This document shows positions 32,272 to 45,353 of a stretch of DNA of 64,000 nt, in pieces (the first letter of the stretch is position 1; each line of letters opens with the position of its first letter). This stretch comes from Pardosa pseudoannulata (Eukaryota > Arthropoda > Arachnida > Araneae > Lycosidae): NCBI GenBank assembly GCA_032207245.1, contig CM063502.1, positions 118,127,929-118,191,928 on the forward strand, given 5' to 3'. The position numbers and the translations under genes are program-made. A model generated the notes under the pieces. That model was given only the letters and a program-made list of their open reading frames with translations, made no database searches and had not been told where the DNA came from.

Positions 32272-32799
32272 CTGAAAATATTAAGAAAAACAAATAGAAA
32301 GAGCATCAAAAAGTTTATAAACCCCTTTCCCCTGTATTACAACCCTAATAAACTAATTCATAAAACAGCTAAAAGAAAGCAAATTATTTAAATTTAAATA
32401 AGATAGAGGAAAGAATAAAAAAATATAACTCAAATTAAAATGTACGTTTGACAGATATACATCCGCTAAACAGAAATTAATAAAATTTTTACTAATATTT
32501 ACAAACAATAATGTTACGAAAAAAATCAGTTATTAGCAAAACACATACAAAAAATAACAACAAAATGTATCATTTTAAGAAATTTTAAAATATCCGTTAG
32601 AACATTTGCTAACAAAATAATGAAATTCTTTGGATTTTTCAAATAAACAAAACTAGAAAATAAAAAAAGAATACCAGTTTTTAGGAAACCATGTAAATAT
32701 GCTATAAAAAAATGTTACTTATTAGCAAAGCATGCAAATACAGTAGTAAAATGTAGCAGAAAAAGTAATTTTAAAATATCCGTTAGAACATAAAGAAAA

Positions 32800-32804
<5 letters not shown>

Positions 32805-32836
<32 letters not shown>
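32805..32836. repeat. Poly-A tract
   Basis: About 30 A in a row in AT-rich DNA. Confidence 0.9.
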
Positions 32837-32838
<2 letters not shown>

Positions 32839-33149
32839 AATTCTTCAGCTTTCTCAAACAAAAATGCTGGAAATTAAAAAAAGGTCAATTAATAGTTAAC
32901 ATGTAAATAACATTCACAATAAAGTGTTAATATAAGTAATTCAAACCCTTACTTTCGGTTGATTTTATTAATATACAAATCTCAACAAAGCACAATCGCT
33001 TTCAGTCTCAAAATTTTCCAAGTCCAAAACGACAACAGGGAAAGATTTCTGGTAACCGTTTACAATCGCCAACGGATTAGGGCCTTCAATGTTAAGATCA
33101 CAGACTACATAGAAGCAGACCATCGCCAAGGTCCCAGACCACTGCTAAA

Positions 33150-33240
33150 GCGCCAATTAGTTCAGATGGTCTGACACCGAGGGCGCGCAAATCTAGCCCG
33201 AAGTTGGAGGTCTTTTAGGCTTTTTTAGTCTATGGTTAAA
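33150..33240. promoter_or_regulatory. GC-rich segment, inverted partner of 28370-28512
   Basis: TCAGATGGTCTGACACCGAG followed by GGCGCG matches the reverse complement of 28480-28512 almost perfectly over about 28 bases. Weaker resemblance continues outward (GAAGTTGG, CTTTTAG, GTCTATGGTTAAAATG). It could be a terminal inverted repeat of a 4.7-kb element or a duplicated promoter. Confidence 0.5.
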
Positions 33241-33279
33241 ATGTGGAAAACTTACATAGCTTTTCTTGGCCTAAGTAAC

Positions 33280-33690
33280 CTACGTCAAACCAGTAACCCG
33301 TACTACGGCTTGCTCCTTTAGGAGTTGTTGGTACCCCTCCCCCTAGAAAATTGGGACACATCATTTTCATCAACTCTTGGGATAAGGTTCCGTTAAAGCT
33401 GATGCACAACTAATTTCAAAATTTTGTTGGGAGCAGAGGTTTTAGTGAACTCTACTTCTTATTCAGGAAGAATGGGAGAGTAGCCGACGCATTCCATGTG
33501 GTGTCTGTTAGCTCCAATCGGAGTGAGAGATTAAACATTGCTCCTTTGTATTTTAACACTTGTGCTTTTGATTCAGTCGCTCTGTCCCCAGGTTACTGCT
33601 ACGGTGGCAAAATTTAGGAGAGAAAAATTTTGTTTTCAATAAAGAAATTTTATATAAATATGTGTTCGTATTATTACTGCTTAATTTGTA
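33280..33690 (+). other. GC-richer unidentified segment ending near AATAAA
   Basis: Less AT-rich than its surroundings, with CAATAAAG near 33640 followed by AT-rich DNA. It could be a gene or retroelement 3' end. No frame is convincing. Confidence 0.3.
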
Positions 33691-34557
33691 TTTGATGCTA
33701 AACTTTAGTTGGTTAAATTTTAATTAAAATGTATCATTTTACCCAATGTAATAACTAGTCTCAGTCTCCCCTAATAATAAGCCTTAATTTACCATACATA
33801 CACAAGTAAGGTTTGAAAGCAATCCCGGTGATTAAAAAAAAAAGTGTAATTCCCTTCCCCCTCTTCAAATTTTCTACATGATTTAAAACAGAAAGTTGCA
33901 ATTCAAATTTTAAAGGTAAAAAAGTGTACTATGTAATACCCCCCCTCCAAAAAAGGTTTGCGGCTATTAAAGAGTCATTTTTTTTAAACTGGAAATGCAT
34001 AACGGAAAGGGTAAACATTTTAGTCAGTTTTGTAAACTATAAATTAAAAAAAAAGGGGAAACTTTGTGACATATGCATTGGATTATAACTAAATTAATTA
34101 GTTACATTAGTTTTCAAAATTAAGAAAATCTGTTAATTATTCTTTCTGAATTAATATTTTTTTATTTTAAAAATCTTTTGGCGATTTAAATTTTTGTAAA
34201 ATCTTTCAAAACTTTTACCAAATACTGAAACAAAATAGACATTGAAATAAACCTGTGTATCAATTTTAAGTTTTGATTTCATTTAGAGATTTAAAACACA
34301 ATTCGAGTTTAAAAAAAAAAACGAATTGGCCACGGATATTCAATATACATCCATATAAGTATTTCTTATAACTATTAAATCGGTCAGTCAAATAATACCT
34401 TGATATATTCAAATATATTGAAATAAAAATTATTCAATTATAAAAGGTTTTTAATGCTATTGATTTAGTTATACATGAATGTAAACGTGCAGAAAACTTC
34501 TTAACTGCATGTTAATAATTTACAATAAGGCTTTGTAACGTCCACCTATTTTTCGAG

Positions 34558-34726
34558 GATGAACGATCGCCTATTGGGTAGAGAGCAACACTTCGGTTCC
34601 GGAGTTCGTGGGTTCGAATCCTACTACTGGCATGGATGACCGTAGCCGTTCTGAATCGCCTCTAAGAAGTAGGTTACGATTTTATTAGCCCTCGTAGCAA
34701 AAAAAGTAGGCTATATTGCTCCCAAT
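34558..34726 (+). repeat. tRNA-derived SINE, copy 2
   Basis: It has the same layout as the copy at 47777: GAACGATCGCC start, core TTCCGGAGTTCGTGGGTTCG, B-box GGTTCGAATCC, then GGCATGGATG, a body with TTATTAGCCCTCGT and AAAAAGTAGGCT, ending near TTGCTCCCA. The CCAAA tail is missing and the flanks show no clear duplication. Confidence 0.8.
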
Positions 34727-34910
34727 CACATCATTAGAGGTAAAAAATTCCTTTAGGAGGTAGGCTTCAAAAGTTGTTTTTATAGGGGCATAATACATTT
34801 TGAGACTAAAAACTGTCGATTTAATTATTTTACCCGATCGTTATGAAATGAAAATTTTTCACAAGTTCAATGGAAGGAATTTTTACAAGTTTTTAAACAG
34901 CTCTTAACTT

Positions 34911-35354
34911 TTAAAAATTACTAGTTTCAACATTTCGACCTTGAAGTCTACAGGATAGCTCAGAAGACATGAAAAAATCCCAGGACGCCATGTCATGTAA
35001 GGTGACTGTAGAGGGATAACAGTCCGGTAAATTGCAAAATATAATTTGCCAGTAAATATTTACTGGAATATTTTGCAGTTTACCACAAATATTTACCGAC
35101 AAATTAATTTTTTTAACCTTCAATTTTGAAATAAAAAATTTCTGTGCTAATTTTTTGTGTACAACAGTCGTACCGTATAAAACCATTCGATTAACGAGTG
35201 TGTAACACGAGAGATTATTTGCAGCAGCTAGATTCTTTTGCACCAGAATTAGATCTTCATTAAGTGATAATAATGTGGTGGTGGTGGTGAGGGTGTGTGT
35301 GCTTGCCTGTAAAGCATTCACAGTGAGTTTATCACAAGATAAACCAATGGTCAA
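34911..35354 (-). CDS. 147-codon ORF, uncertain, no family recognised
   Basis: It starts MTIGLSCDKLTVNALQ, has a Thr-rich run from a GGT-type repeat, and contains KLQNIPVNIYWQ, which falls on a large inverted repeat. No conserved motif is seen. Its length is unusual for AT-rich DNA, but the repeat content argues against a gene. Confidence 0.2.
   Translation of the reverse strand: MTIGLSCDKLTVNALQASTHTLTTTTTLLSLNEDLILVQKNLAAANNLSCYTLVNRMVLYGTTVVHKKLAQKFFISKLKVKKINLSVNICGKLQNIPVNIYWQIIFCNLPDCYPSTVTLHDMASWDFFMSSELSCRLQGRNVETSNF
35026..35084. repeat. Nested inverted repeat with perfect 18-bp palindrome
   Basis: CCAGTAAATATTTACTGG is a perfect palindrome at the centre. The outer arms (GGTAAATTGCAAAATAT and its complement with one mismatch) extend the structure to 59 bases, giving an intrastrand foldback. 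Confidence 0.88.
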
Positions 35355-35359
35355 GGCAT

Positions 35360-36080
35360 GGGAAGGGCATGGTAGAGGTTAGGCCTGCAATGATGAATGA
35401 CGAAGCAAGGTGGTCAGCTTAAGTCGTGGATTCTGATCCCTGGGGCAGGCCCATGCAGCGCTCCAATGGGACCTATTCCCCGGCGAAAGCCACTGCCTAT
35501 TTTTAGCTTAGTTTCGGGTTTTTTTTTTCTTTCTTTTTTTTTTTTTTTTGTCTAGATTACTTTCCCCTATTTTTTTCTCACTCTCAGGGTTTTTGCGAGA
35601 CCCAGTTTAGTGTTTTTCGGACCCATTTCAGTCACGGGGGTTCCGCAGGGTAGATCTATGAAAATCAGTTGCAATGATTTCATCGATCTGGAGGTCCAGG
35701 ATTACGTCTGTCTCCTCTCTAAATTTTCTGGTTTCTAGTTTGACTTGTTGGTTTCTCGACTGTCTTTGCAACGAGCTAAATTCTTTTTATTTTGTTTTTC
35801 TTCATTTTGGGTCGCATGGTTCGCTCCACCCTCATTAATTCCGGCATCGAGAGGTCCGCTAAGCGTCCAATTGTATTACAAATTCCTTGTTTCTAGTGCT
35901 ACTCTTCTGCGTTTTCCCCGTATGGGCCCCTACTGCGCGACGGGCGCGTGCCGGGTACGTTGATGGGCCGTGTTGTGGTGGGGTGGTCCCATGCTCGCGA
36001 TCTGTCCTCCGCCGCCGGACTCAGCCCAGAGGGCCTAACGGCTACAATGGCCCGGTTTTTGCTCAAAATTGTCTGTAAAG
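35360..36080 (+). other. GC-rich unidentified block, probable transposon fragment
   Basis: Compositionally foreign to the AT-rich surroundings. It contains an open stretch with NSGIERSAKRPIVLQIP and GLSPEGLTATMARFL, and poly-T islands. The look is that of a LINE 5' part, but no diagnostic domain is visible. Confidence 0.35.
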
Positions 36081-36208
36081 CATTCGCCCATATACGCTTG
36101 CCTCTTCAGTATCTTGCAGGGCCATAACTAGGTCCTTTAGCACCCATGGGAAAAAAATGGTCTGCGTCTCTGCCACCAAATGTAATGAGAAAATAATAAA
36201 CATGTTAT

Positions 36209-37182
<974 letters not shown>

Positions 37183-37186
37183 TTAA

Positions 37187-37694
37187 CACATTCTATGCGG
37201 GACACGTACTAGTACGTTTTCTGACAATTGATACTTGAGCGCGGGTCACTTACTAGTACAAGGTAGTGTAACAACATGGTTTGTTTGTGGGTACAAAAAT
37301 AACGGTATATACAGGAAAACAAAGCCGAATGTTCTTGTCATAGATTCTGGAAATATTTAGACAAATAAAAACTAGTTTTTACATCAGTCAATACGGAACC
37401 ACAGAACGGGAAAAAATTAAAATTATATACTACTATTTCTATTTGATTTTTCACATTTACGATACTATTATAAATTTATTCACTAAAAAATATATTTTTG
37501 TTTACGAAAATCTTATGTTATTTATATATTTCTATTAATATATTTTTTTATATATTTCAATATACAATACGAAAAGTGGGTTAGAAAATGAAATAATTTT
37601 CGATCTATTGAGATTTAACTGAATAACTAAATTTACGCACAAAACGGCCGCTCCCGATACAATTCCGCTGCGAAATGTACCAGCACACAATGTG
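37187..37694. mobile_element. TTAA-flanked MITE
   Basis: 508 bp between TTAA at 37183-37186 and 37695-37698. The ends are inverted: CACATTCTATGCGGG on the left and, reverse-complemented, CACATTGTGTGCTGG on the right (12 of 15 alike). There is no transposase. Near its left end sits ACGTACTAGTACGT, a perfect 14-bp palindrome. It is not obviously related to the TTAA element at 22134. Confidence 0.72.
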
Positions 37695-37699
37695 TTAAC

Positions 37700-38490
37700 A
37701 TCTTAATTTTTTTTCACGAAATCGGTCCAAAAATGTCGCATTTTTTAATTGCATATTTTGTTTATTTTATATTTGTAAGCTGGAAAATGTAATTAAAAGT
37801 AATATTTCTAATTGTTTTAAGCATATAAAACAGATTTTTTGCAGGAAATAAAATAATGCTTTCACTGGAAGTTATCTTTTCTCTCTCATGTACGCCAGGC
37901 AGGGAAGTTAACAATACAGTTATGCAAATAAAAATACAAATATTTTTTATTACAATTACTACACAATTATTTTCGTATGCAAATGATACAAGTATATTTA
38001 CTTAACCTGTGTTTTCAAAGATTGGATTTAGTGCGATAAATTTTGAAAGAGGGCAAGAGACATAGCCCAACGTTACAGTCCGAACAATATTACCTAGTCT
38101 CTTTCAGGACCTGATTAAAGCACGGGCCGACTGGGCCTAGAATTTGGGCCCCCTAAAATTTGGTAGTTAATTATTAAATTCTAAATAATTTAATTAACAA
38201 AATTTGAAGAATTTTTTTGTTAATTATTCAAGTAATATTTCCTGAAATTTTATTCAGAATTTAAATAAAAACTGTTAAAATGTTGACAGTTTTATCTGAA
38301 ACACATTCCAGTTTACTTATTTACATCTCTTATTTTTTATTCTCTTATTAGAAACTATCAAAGTAAATCAAATGTTCAGTTTAACTTTTAGTATTTATTT
38401 ATAAATAGCTCATAGCATACGTAAAGAAATTTATTATGGTTTGCAGTAATTAAAGAAGCATAATACTGGAATAACAGTTTATTACATTCA
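37700..38490. other. AT-rich DNA, nothing seen
   Basis: No supported ORF or repeat. Confidence 0.5.
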
Positions 38491-38615
38491 ACATTTACAT
38501 GGTTTCCGCGCACCTGGAAAGTCAGGGAAAATCATGGATTTAGACAATAGATTAATTTTGTCATGGAAAGTATTGATTTTTCAAGTAAAATGAGTAAAAG
38601 TCATGGAAAGTCATG

Positions 38616-39073
38616 TGTAACAAAGAGTTACAGTTGGACAAAGCAAGAGCTAAACCAACCTAGAGGTGAAAACGGAGTGACCCTCCTTCGACCCTATTGG
38701 TCAAGAGGGGTTGCTAACCGCGGAGTAGCCCGCTTCGGCCCAGAAACGCTCCCCAACAAACTTTTTTTTAGAGAGATCTGCAGGCCCCCTCGGAGAGAGA
38801 GCAAAGGAGAAGGAGCTTGGATTTTTGGATCTTCTGCAAGAGTTCGATCACCATTTTTTTTCTCATCAAGGAACCATGTTTGTTAAATCTTCGACCTAGT
38901 ATGGTTAATTTGGCATCATAGCCCAAAAACATTTTATATATCTATTGCCATTTACATCTTTATTTAACATTTAATAAACAAAATTCAGCAGGAAGAGTTA
39001 GTTTAAAAAAAAAAAAAAAAAAACCACTAGACTCACGGCCGGCCTTGACGCTATGTCGGCCTCACATTAACAC
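38616..39073 (+). repeat. 5' LTR of the decayed gypsy element
   Basis: Starts TGTAACAAAGAGTTACAG and ends CACATTAACAC. Its centre is GC-rich (CCTCCTTCGACCCTATTGG), then a TTTAATAAACAAAATTC polyadenylation-like stretch and an A-run. Confidence 0.9.
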
Positions 39074-39091
39074 TGGTGCCTTTGTACGGCA
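39074..39091 (+). promoter_or_regulatory. Primer-binding site
   Basis: TGGTGCCTTTGTACGG starts immediately after the 5' LTR. TGG is the complement of the tRNA CCA end. The donor tRNA is not identified. Confidence 0.6.
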
Positions 39092-39412
39092 TTTCTTCAA
39101 CGTACAGCTAGCTTGGGGTAAGTGAAATTTCAGTTTGTTCCTAATTAATGAGTGCCAGTAATTCTGCCAGATAATTTAAAATTGAATTGCTATGTATTAT
39201 ATGTAAAAATGAATAATTAAGTAATTAGTTGATGATAAAACAAAGTGAAAGTGTTTTGTGTTTTATGTTGAATACTGTGTATTATATAATTGTGTATGTA
39301 TAAGGGAGAGGTTTTAGATATAATATGTTATCTGTGTTTAATTTAATATAACGTTTCGCACTCTATTGTTTAATAACTTAGATAAAATATTTTGTAAACG
39401 TACTGATGAACA

Positions 39413-40345
39413 ATGGCAAAAAATAATTCGATAGCAGGATTAATTCAAAATTTTAGTAGAAATGAAAACGAAAATGTTCAATTTTATCTTAAACAGTTTT
39501 AAGAAATAGCAGAGTTAGAAAAATGGAGGGAGCAAAAGTGTTTCATTCTATTAAAATTAAATTTGAAAGGAAACTTCTTAGATTTCTTGATTAATGATTC
39601 GAAGGCTAGTAATGCTAAAAATTTCAACGAGTTAGCCGAATTATTAAAACATAGATTTTCTATCGAAAAATCATTTCGAAAGAGACAAGAAATATTTAAT
39701 GCAGTCAAACAAAAACCTAATCAGACGATCCTAAATTTAGCGGAAAAAATAGAGAAGGTTACAGAACAGTATATAAACACTAAAAATCCGGAAGATGACG
39801 AAATAAAAAAATTAAGTTGTAATTTAAAATTGACAAAATTCTTGGACTCTCTCAGGCCCGATATAAGAATCGAAATATTAAAAATAGGACCTACTAATTT
39901 TAGCCAAGCAATAGAATTTGCGAAAAATGTAAAACAGGCTTTAAAAGAGAAAGACAAAACTTTTAACTTAGAAGGAATAGTGGAAAATCTAGAAATCAAT
40001 CAGTTGGTGCAAACACAACTGCAAAGCAGTCTCGAAATTCAAAACTTGAAAGCAGAAATTGATCAACTTAAAAAAGCGAATGAAAAAGCAACAAAAATTT
40101 CTTGTCATATATGCAAGAAAAACCATTTAACAACCGAATGTTGGTATTACCCCCAAAGCGCCCCAATTAATTGGAGTTCTAATGCTCCTCATGGTAGTAG
40201 AGGTCAATTCAGAAAATTTCATTCAAGAGGTAGTTTTGGTAGAGGCAGAATTAATAGCAGAAGGTCATACAATAACGATAGAAGTTTTAGACCATACAGA
40301 AATAAAAGGTACAGAGGTAGTAAAAATGAGAATAATTTAAACTGA
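39413..40345 (+). pseudogene. Gag of the decayed gypsy element
   Basis: It starts MAKNNSIAGLIQNFSRNENE, hits an in-frame TAA after 29 codons (39500-39502), then stays open for about 280 codons. The capsid-like part has KRQEIFNAVKQKPNQTILNL. A coiled-coil-like stretch (EIQNLKAEIDQLKKANEKA) precedes a zinc knuckle CHICKKNHLTTEC with three, not four, residues between the second Cys and His. The C-terminus is Arg/Gly-rich (RGSFGRGRINSRR). The single stop is the only visible lesion. Confidence 0.8.
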
Positions 40346-43300
40346 AAAGGGATTCTTACAGACATAGAACCTACAAACAGAAAACCAATGTTAACGAAGA
40401 AAACTCTAATGAAGTATTAAAATGTAGGAATCCAAAATTTTGCAAAAAACCAGATTTTAGGTTTAGATTAACTAAAATTAGAAAAGAATCAAAAGTTGAA
40501 AGAAAACAAAAATTTAAAGATAAAGAAATCCACAATGAAAATTTTCACAATCTAGAAAATAAATTACAAGCTGATTCTGTTGAGCTATCAAATAATAAAG
40601 TTAATACTATCTCTGTAAACTCTAAATATAAAACAAAACCAAATAATAATAAAGTAAATTCAACTAGAGAGGATATAATTAAAGCAATAATGTCATGCAA
40701 TGAAACTACTGCAAATAACTTTAATGAATTGCCAATTATTAATTTACAATTTGGAAAATATACTTGCAAAGCTCTCCTCGATTCAGGAGCAAATGTCAGT
40801 TTAATTAAACCCGAGGTAGTGGAAGAAATAAAAAAAATATGCTAAAGTAAATTATTTGTCTCGTAGTGTCAAAATTCTTATGTTAGATAAATCAGAAATA
40901 CAGTATTCTTCTGCTATTAAAATCAAATTCAAAATTCAGGGACGCTGATTTGAGAATAATTTTTTTTGTTACCAAGCATTCGTGGGAATCTAAGTATGGA
41001 ATTATATTAGGATACAATTTTTTTCAATTAAATAAAATTTTGCTGGATGTTAAAAACAAACAATTAATAACTGAAAATGTTAGCTTAAAATTTACTGAAG
41101 AAATACCAGTTGTAAATGAATTAGAAGAGGAAAAAAAAGTTGATGTAGATCAGGTTAACAATGTTACCAATGCTAGGATGGTTAATAATGTTAAAATCTT
41201 GCCAGGTCAATTTGAAATTTTTAAACTAAAATTAAAGAAAGAAACTAAACAGCAGCATATTTTATTTAAACCAAAATTACTTAAGCAACCCGTAAATTTT
41301 GAGGAATCTTTAAATTTATGTAATGAGGAAAATTGTATTTTTACTATAATTGAGAATAATTCTGATAATTGTGTTTATTTGAGAAAAAATCAAGTAATGG
41401 GTACTATCGAGCATTTTCATAATTTTGAATGTAAGCTACCAACTGAACAGCATGTATGCCAGATTAATAATTTGAATTTATCTGAAATAAAAAAATTAAG
41501 GAAACAAGAATTAAAAGAGGAGGATTTTAATTTAAATCACTTAAATGAGAAGGATAAAAAAGATATGTTATGTTTGTTAATGCAGAATTATGAAGTTTTT
41601 TCTAAAAGTTATGATACTTTAGGATCTACAGATAAGGTAGTCCCAGAATTTAAGCTTTTACATAATTTTCCACTGATAACTAAGCCCTATAGTATTTCAC
41701 GAGTAGCGAAGCAATTTGCAAAGAATGAGGTAGCTAAACTGTTAAAAAGTGGTATTTTGGAGGAAACCACGAGTTCTTATTCTTTCCCTGTTTTATTTGT
41801 TCGGAAAAAAAAAATTTAGAAAATGATGATTCTAATGTTAAAAAATTTAGAATGGTAATAGACTATAGATTACTGAATTCAATAACTGAAACATTCAAAA
41901 TTTCTTTACCAAAAATTAATGAAATTTTACAAAATACTGCTGAGAGAAAATTATATTCCGTGTTAGATTTGAAGTCTGCCTTTTTCCAGATTCAGCTAAA
42001 ACGAGAGGATAGAGAGAAACTGGCTTTTTGCACTGAGTTTGGTAATTTCCAGCCAACTCGGTTGCCTTTTGGTGCAAAGAACAGTGTGAGCTATTTTCAT
42101 GTCTTAATATCAAAGTGTCTCAATTCTTTAAAAGGAAAAAACGTCCAGTATTTTTTGGATGATATAATAGCTGCAAATGATATAAATGAAATGAAATTTT
42201 ACCTTCAAAAAGTATTTGACCAACTTAGAAAATTTAATTTGACCCTAGATCCAGTAAAAGTGCAGATAGCTAAAGAAAGGATTAATTATTAGGGATTTTC
42301 TCTTCATTCAGAAGGCTATTCACCATCAAGAGAAAACATCATTAAAATAAACAATTTTCCTATTCCTAAAAATGCTAAACAGGTTCAAATGTTCCTAGGA
42401 ACCCTTAATTATTTCCGCCATCTTATATTTAATTTTGCTGAAATAATTCACCCTATTGTGAAATTAACCTATTAAAAACACTCCTTTTGTTTGGAATCAG
42501 GATTGTCAGGAAGCTTTTAATTTGATTCAGGAGAAAATTTTTAATAACCCCTCTTTAAAAAACATTGATGATAATTCTACAATGTATCTGGTTACTGATG
42601 CTTCAAAAGTAGCAATATGTGGAATTTTAATGCAAAAAATAGACGATAATTTTTTTCCAGTACATTTTTTTTCAAGACAATTAAAACCTTCAGAAAGAAA
42701 GTATGCTTCCATTAAAAGATAACTGTATGCCATTGTGTCTGCAGTATAATATTTTAGAGAATATTTATATGGTAAGAATTTTGTTTTATTAACAGATGCT
42801 AAACCTCTCACTTATCACGTAAATTTACAAAACCAGCCTGAATTAATTCAAAGGTGGTTGATGTTCCTAAAGTCATATAATATTGAATATCAATATATAC
42901 CAGGATTTAAGAATCCAGCAGATTATTTGACCCAAGTAAATTATGAAGATATAAATGACTGTACACAAAGTGTTCCTGTAAACGAGGTAAATATTCTAAA
43001 TGTTTTTAATACGAGTAACAAATTATCAAATGAAAGAATCTTGAATGCTCAAATAGCTGATGACCACTGTTTAAAATTGAGAACTGAAATTAAAAAATCT
43101 AAAGATTCTTCCCTAAATAACTATTTTATTGATAAAAATTCTAAATTATTAATGATTAAAATGAGAAAAAATTCTGGAAAATATCAAAATAAAGTATGGC
43201 TCTATAAAATTTGTATTCCTAAAACTTTAATTAAAGAAGTATTAGTTCAAACTCATGCTCCCCATTTTGGTTTTAAAAAAAACTTATCAAAAAATTACTC

Positions 43301-44266
43301 GACGTTATTTTTGGCCAAGTATGTTTGTTGACACGAAAAACTTTTGTGCAAATTGTAATAGATGTTTAGAAAATAAAGCTAAACCGAAACAAACCAAATG
43401 TAAATTAATTTCTAAAGCTGATTTAGCACCTGGTGAGTTAATAGCTATAGATGTAGTCTGTCCTTTGCCTAGATCTTCCGACAATAAAAACTATATTCTT
43501 ACTAGTCTCGACCATTATTCCCATTTTTTGGAAGCTATCCCCTTGCAGAACATTAAATCCATAGCTATAATCAAATCATTAAACAATTATTTTTCATGTT
43601 ATGGCATACCAAAAATCCTATTATGCGATAATGCAAAAAACTTTTCGTCGAAGGAATTCGAGGATTATTTAAATCAACTAAAAATTGTTAAACGAAATTC
43701 TTCTATTTATCATCCTAATTCTAACGGAGCTATTGAGCGAGTACATAGATTAATGAAGGAAAGTATAGCTGCTATGTGTAACAACACATTCGAGTGGACT
43801 GATCGGCTTTTGATATTCAAGCTTGAATATAACTGTTCAGAATATCCTGTTACTCAATTTTGTCCTTCTGAACTGTTTTTCGGAAGAAGACTTAATCTTC
43901 CCGACCAAATTTATTTTGAACCAATAAAGGTTAGCAATTATGAAAAATATTTTAAGGCTTTACAGGAACATTTTGTAGAATCTAGAGCAATGATAAAAAG
44001 TGGAACAAAAATATTTTGAACAGCAATCTAAAAATATAAAGGGCCGAATGAAGCCAACATTTCAGGTTAATGATAAAGTTTACTTAGAGCAATTTCAGAA
44101 TCTAGGAGCTCTTAAAAAGAAATATACTGGTCCTTACAGAATTGTTAAGATTGGAAAGAATGATAATTACATAATTAAAAGTGAGGATGAAGAAGATAAA
44201 AAAGAATTAAAAGTGCATGTTAGTAAAATTTTTAAACAACAGGAGTTAAGCGATCATTTAATATAA
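40346..44266 (+). pseudogene. Pol of the decayed gypsy element
   Basis: Protease: KALLDSGANVSLIKPE, with frameshifts after it near 40840 and 40945. RT: KFRMVIDYRLLNSITE, YSVLDLKSAFFQIQ, FGAKNSVSYFHVL and YFLDD. RNase H: YLVTDASKVAICGILMQ and LLTDAKPLTYH. Integrase: zinc-type CANCNRCLEN, then AIDVVCPLP, LLCDNAKNFSS and NSNGAIERVHR, keeping the D, D, E positions. A GPY/F module KKYTGPYRIVKI ends the frame. Breaks: a stop at 41817-41819, one at 42290-42292, stops and a shift near 42475 and 42720, and shifts near 43300 and 44000. No env or chromodomain is seen. Confidence 0.85.
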
Positions 44267-45341
44267 CTTAATATGTAATTTTCAGCTCTATATTTTTTTC
44301 CCACTTCTTGTAAGAAGGTTGTAGGTGTGTACCTATTTACCAATTAGCAATGAAAATTAGAATTACATTTACCAAGGTAAAGAATTGTTGCTAAATTAAC
44401 TTTGATTAAAATACTTACTTGAAATATAACAATTTATTTTCAACAATCTTGAACAGTTTTAATGATTGCGCGCTCGTTAAGCTGTGTTTTATTTATTGTT
44501 GAGTGGTCCAAGATATGTATACAAGATGGTTGTAATACAATATGTATTTTGATTGAGTATTGAATATTTAATATTTTAATTTCAGTTTAATGTTACAACT
44601 TTGTACTTATTTGCTTTATTGATTAATGTAAAGGAAAAATATATAATTAATATTAGAGGCTGTATTACATTGTTTTATTAATAATCGTATGTGTTGATTT
44701 GAAGAAAATGGAGGTTGTTTAAGACAAAAGAAGTTAAAATGATAATTGTTGAAGTAAAAGTAAACAAATGATTGTGAAAATGAAAAAAAGACGGGTGTTT
44801 TTACTTAATCAAAATGTGTTTTTAAAATATTATAAGTGGATAAAATGAGAAAAAATTGTTGACTTTAATAACATTTACTAATGTAAGAGCAGATGTGTTG
44901 AATGACGGTTGTAAAAAGTAAACAAAGTTAAAATAGAACCAACATTACATTATTGTATATTTCAATTATTTTTGTGTGTAAATTTGGTAAAAAAAAAAAG
45001 TTCTGCTGAAATTAAATAATGTAATATTTCAGAATATTCTTGTAAAATGTTTATTAAGATTAAATTGTACTATGTCAAATGTTTCGTACAAGAGGGTTTG
45101 AAATCTCCCTATGAATGCAATTAATTCTAAATATTTATAAAAAAAAAAATCTGTATATAAACAAATCATAATTTTACTAATGTACATTTTGAATGCAAAC
45201 TTAGCTAATATAGAATTACAAATGAGGCCGAAGATTTTTTGGAATTTGTATTTTACAGCTACAAGACAGTACCAGCAAAAGAAGTTTCACTAGCTGTTCC
45301 AGTGGTGCAACGAGTCATCCTTTGGTGATTTTTTTCGCTTC
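44267..45341 (+). other. Non-coding part between pol and 3' LTR
   Basis: About 1.1 kb of very AT-rich DNA inside the element. An env-like ORF is not present. Confidence 0.6.
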
Positions 45342-45353
45342 CGAGAGAGGGAG
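45342..45353 (+). other. Polypurine tract
   Basis: CGAGAGAGGGAG directly before the 3' LTR, the priming site for plus-strand synthesis. Confidence 0.7.

Noticed and set aside
28483..33188. Calling 28.5-33.2 kb a definite DNA transposon from its 28-bp inverted ends
   Set aside because: No target duplication or transposase is visible, and the similarity seems to extend outside the supposed ends. Left as an open observation.
34558..34640. Possible functional tRNA genes at this site, 14895 and 47790
   Set aside because: A- and B-boxes are present, but acceptor stems do not close and the sequence continues into a SINE body. They are SINE heads.
44267..45341. env-like gene in the second gypsy element
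   Set aside because: No open frame with membrane or furin-type features exists in this AT-rich stretch.
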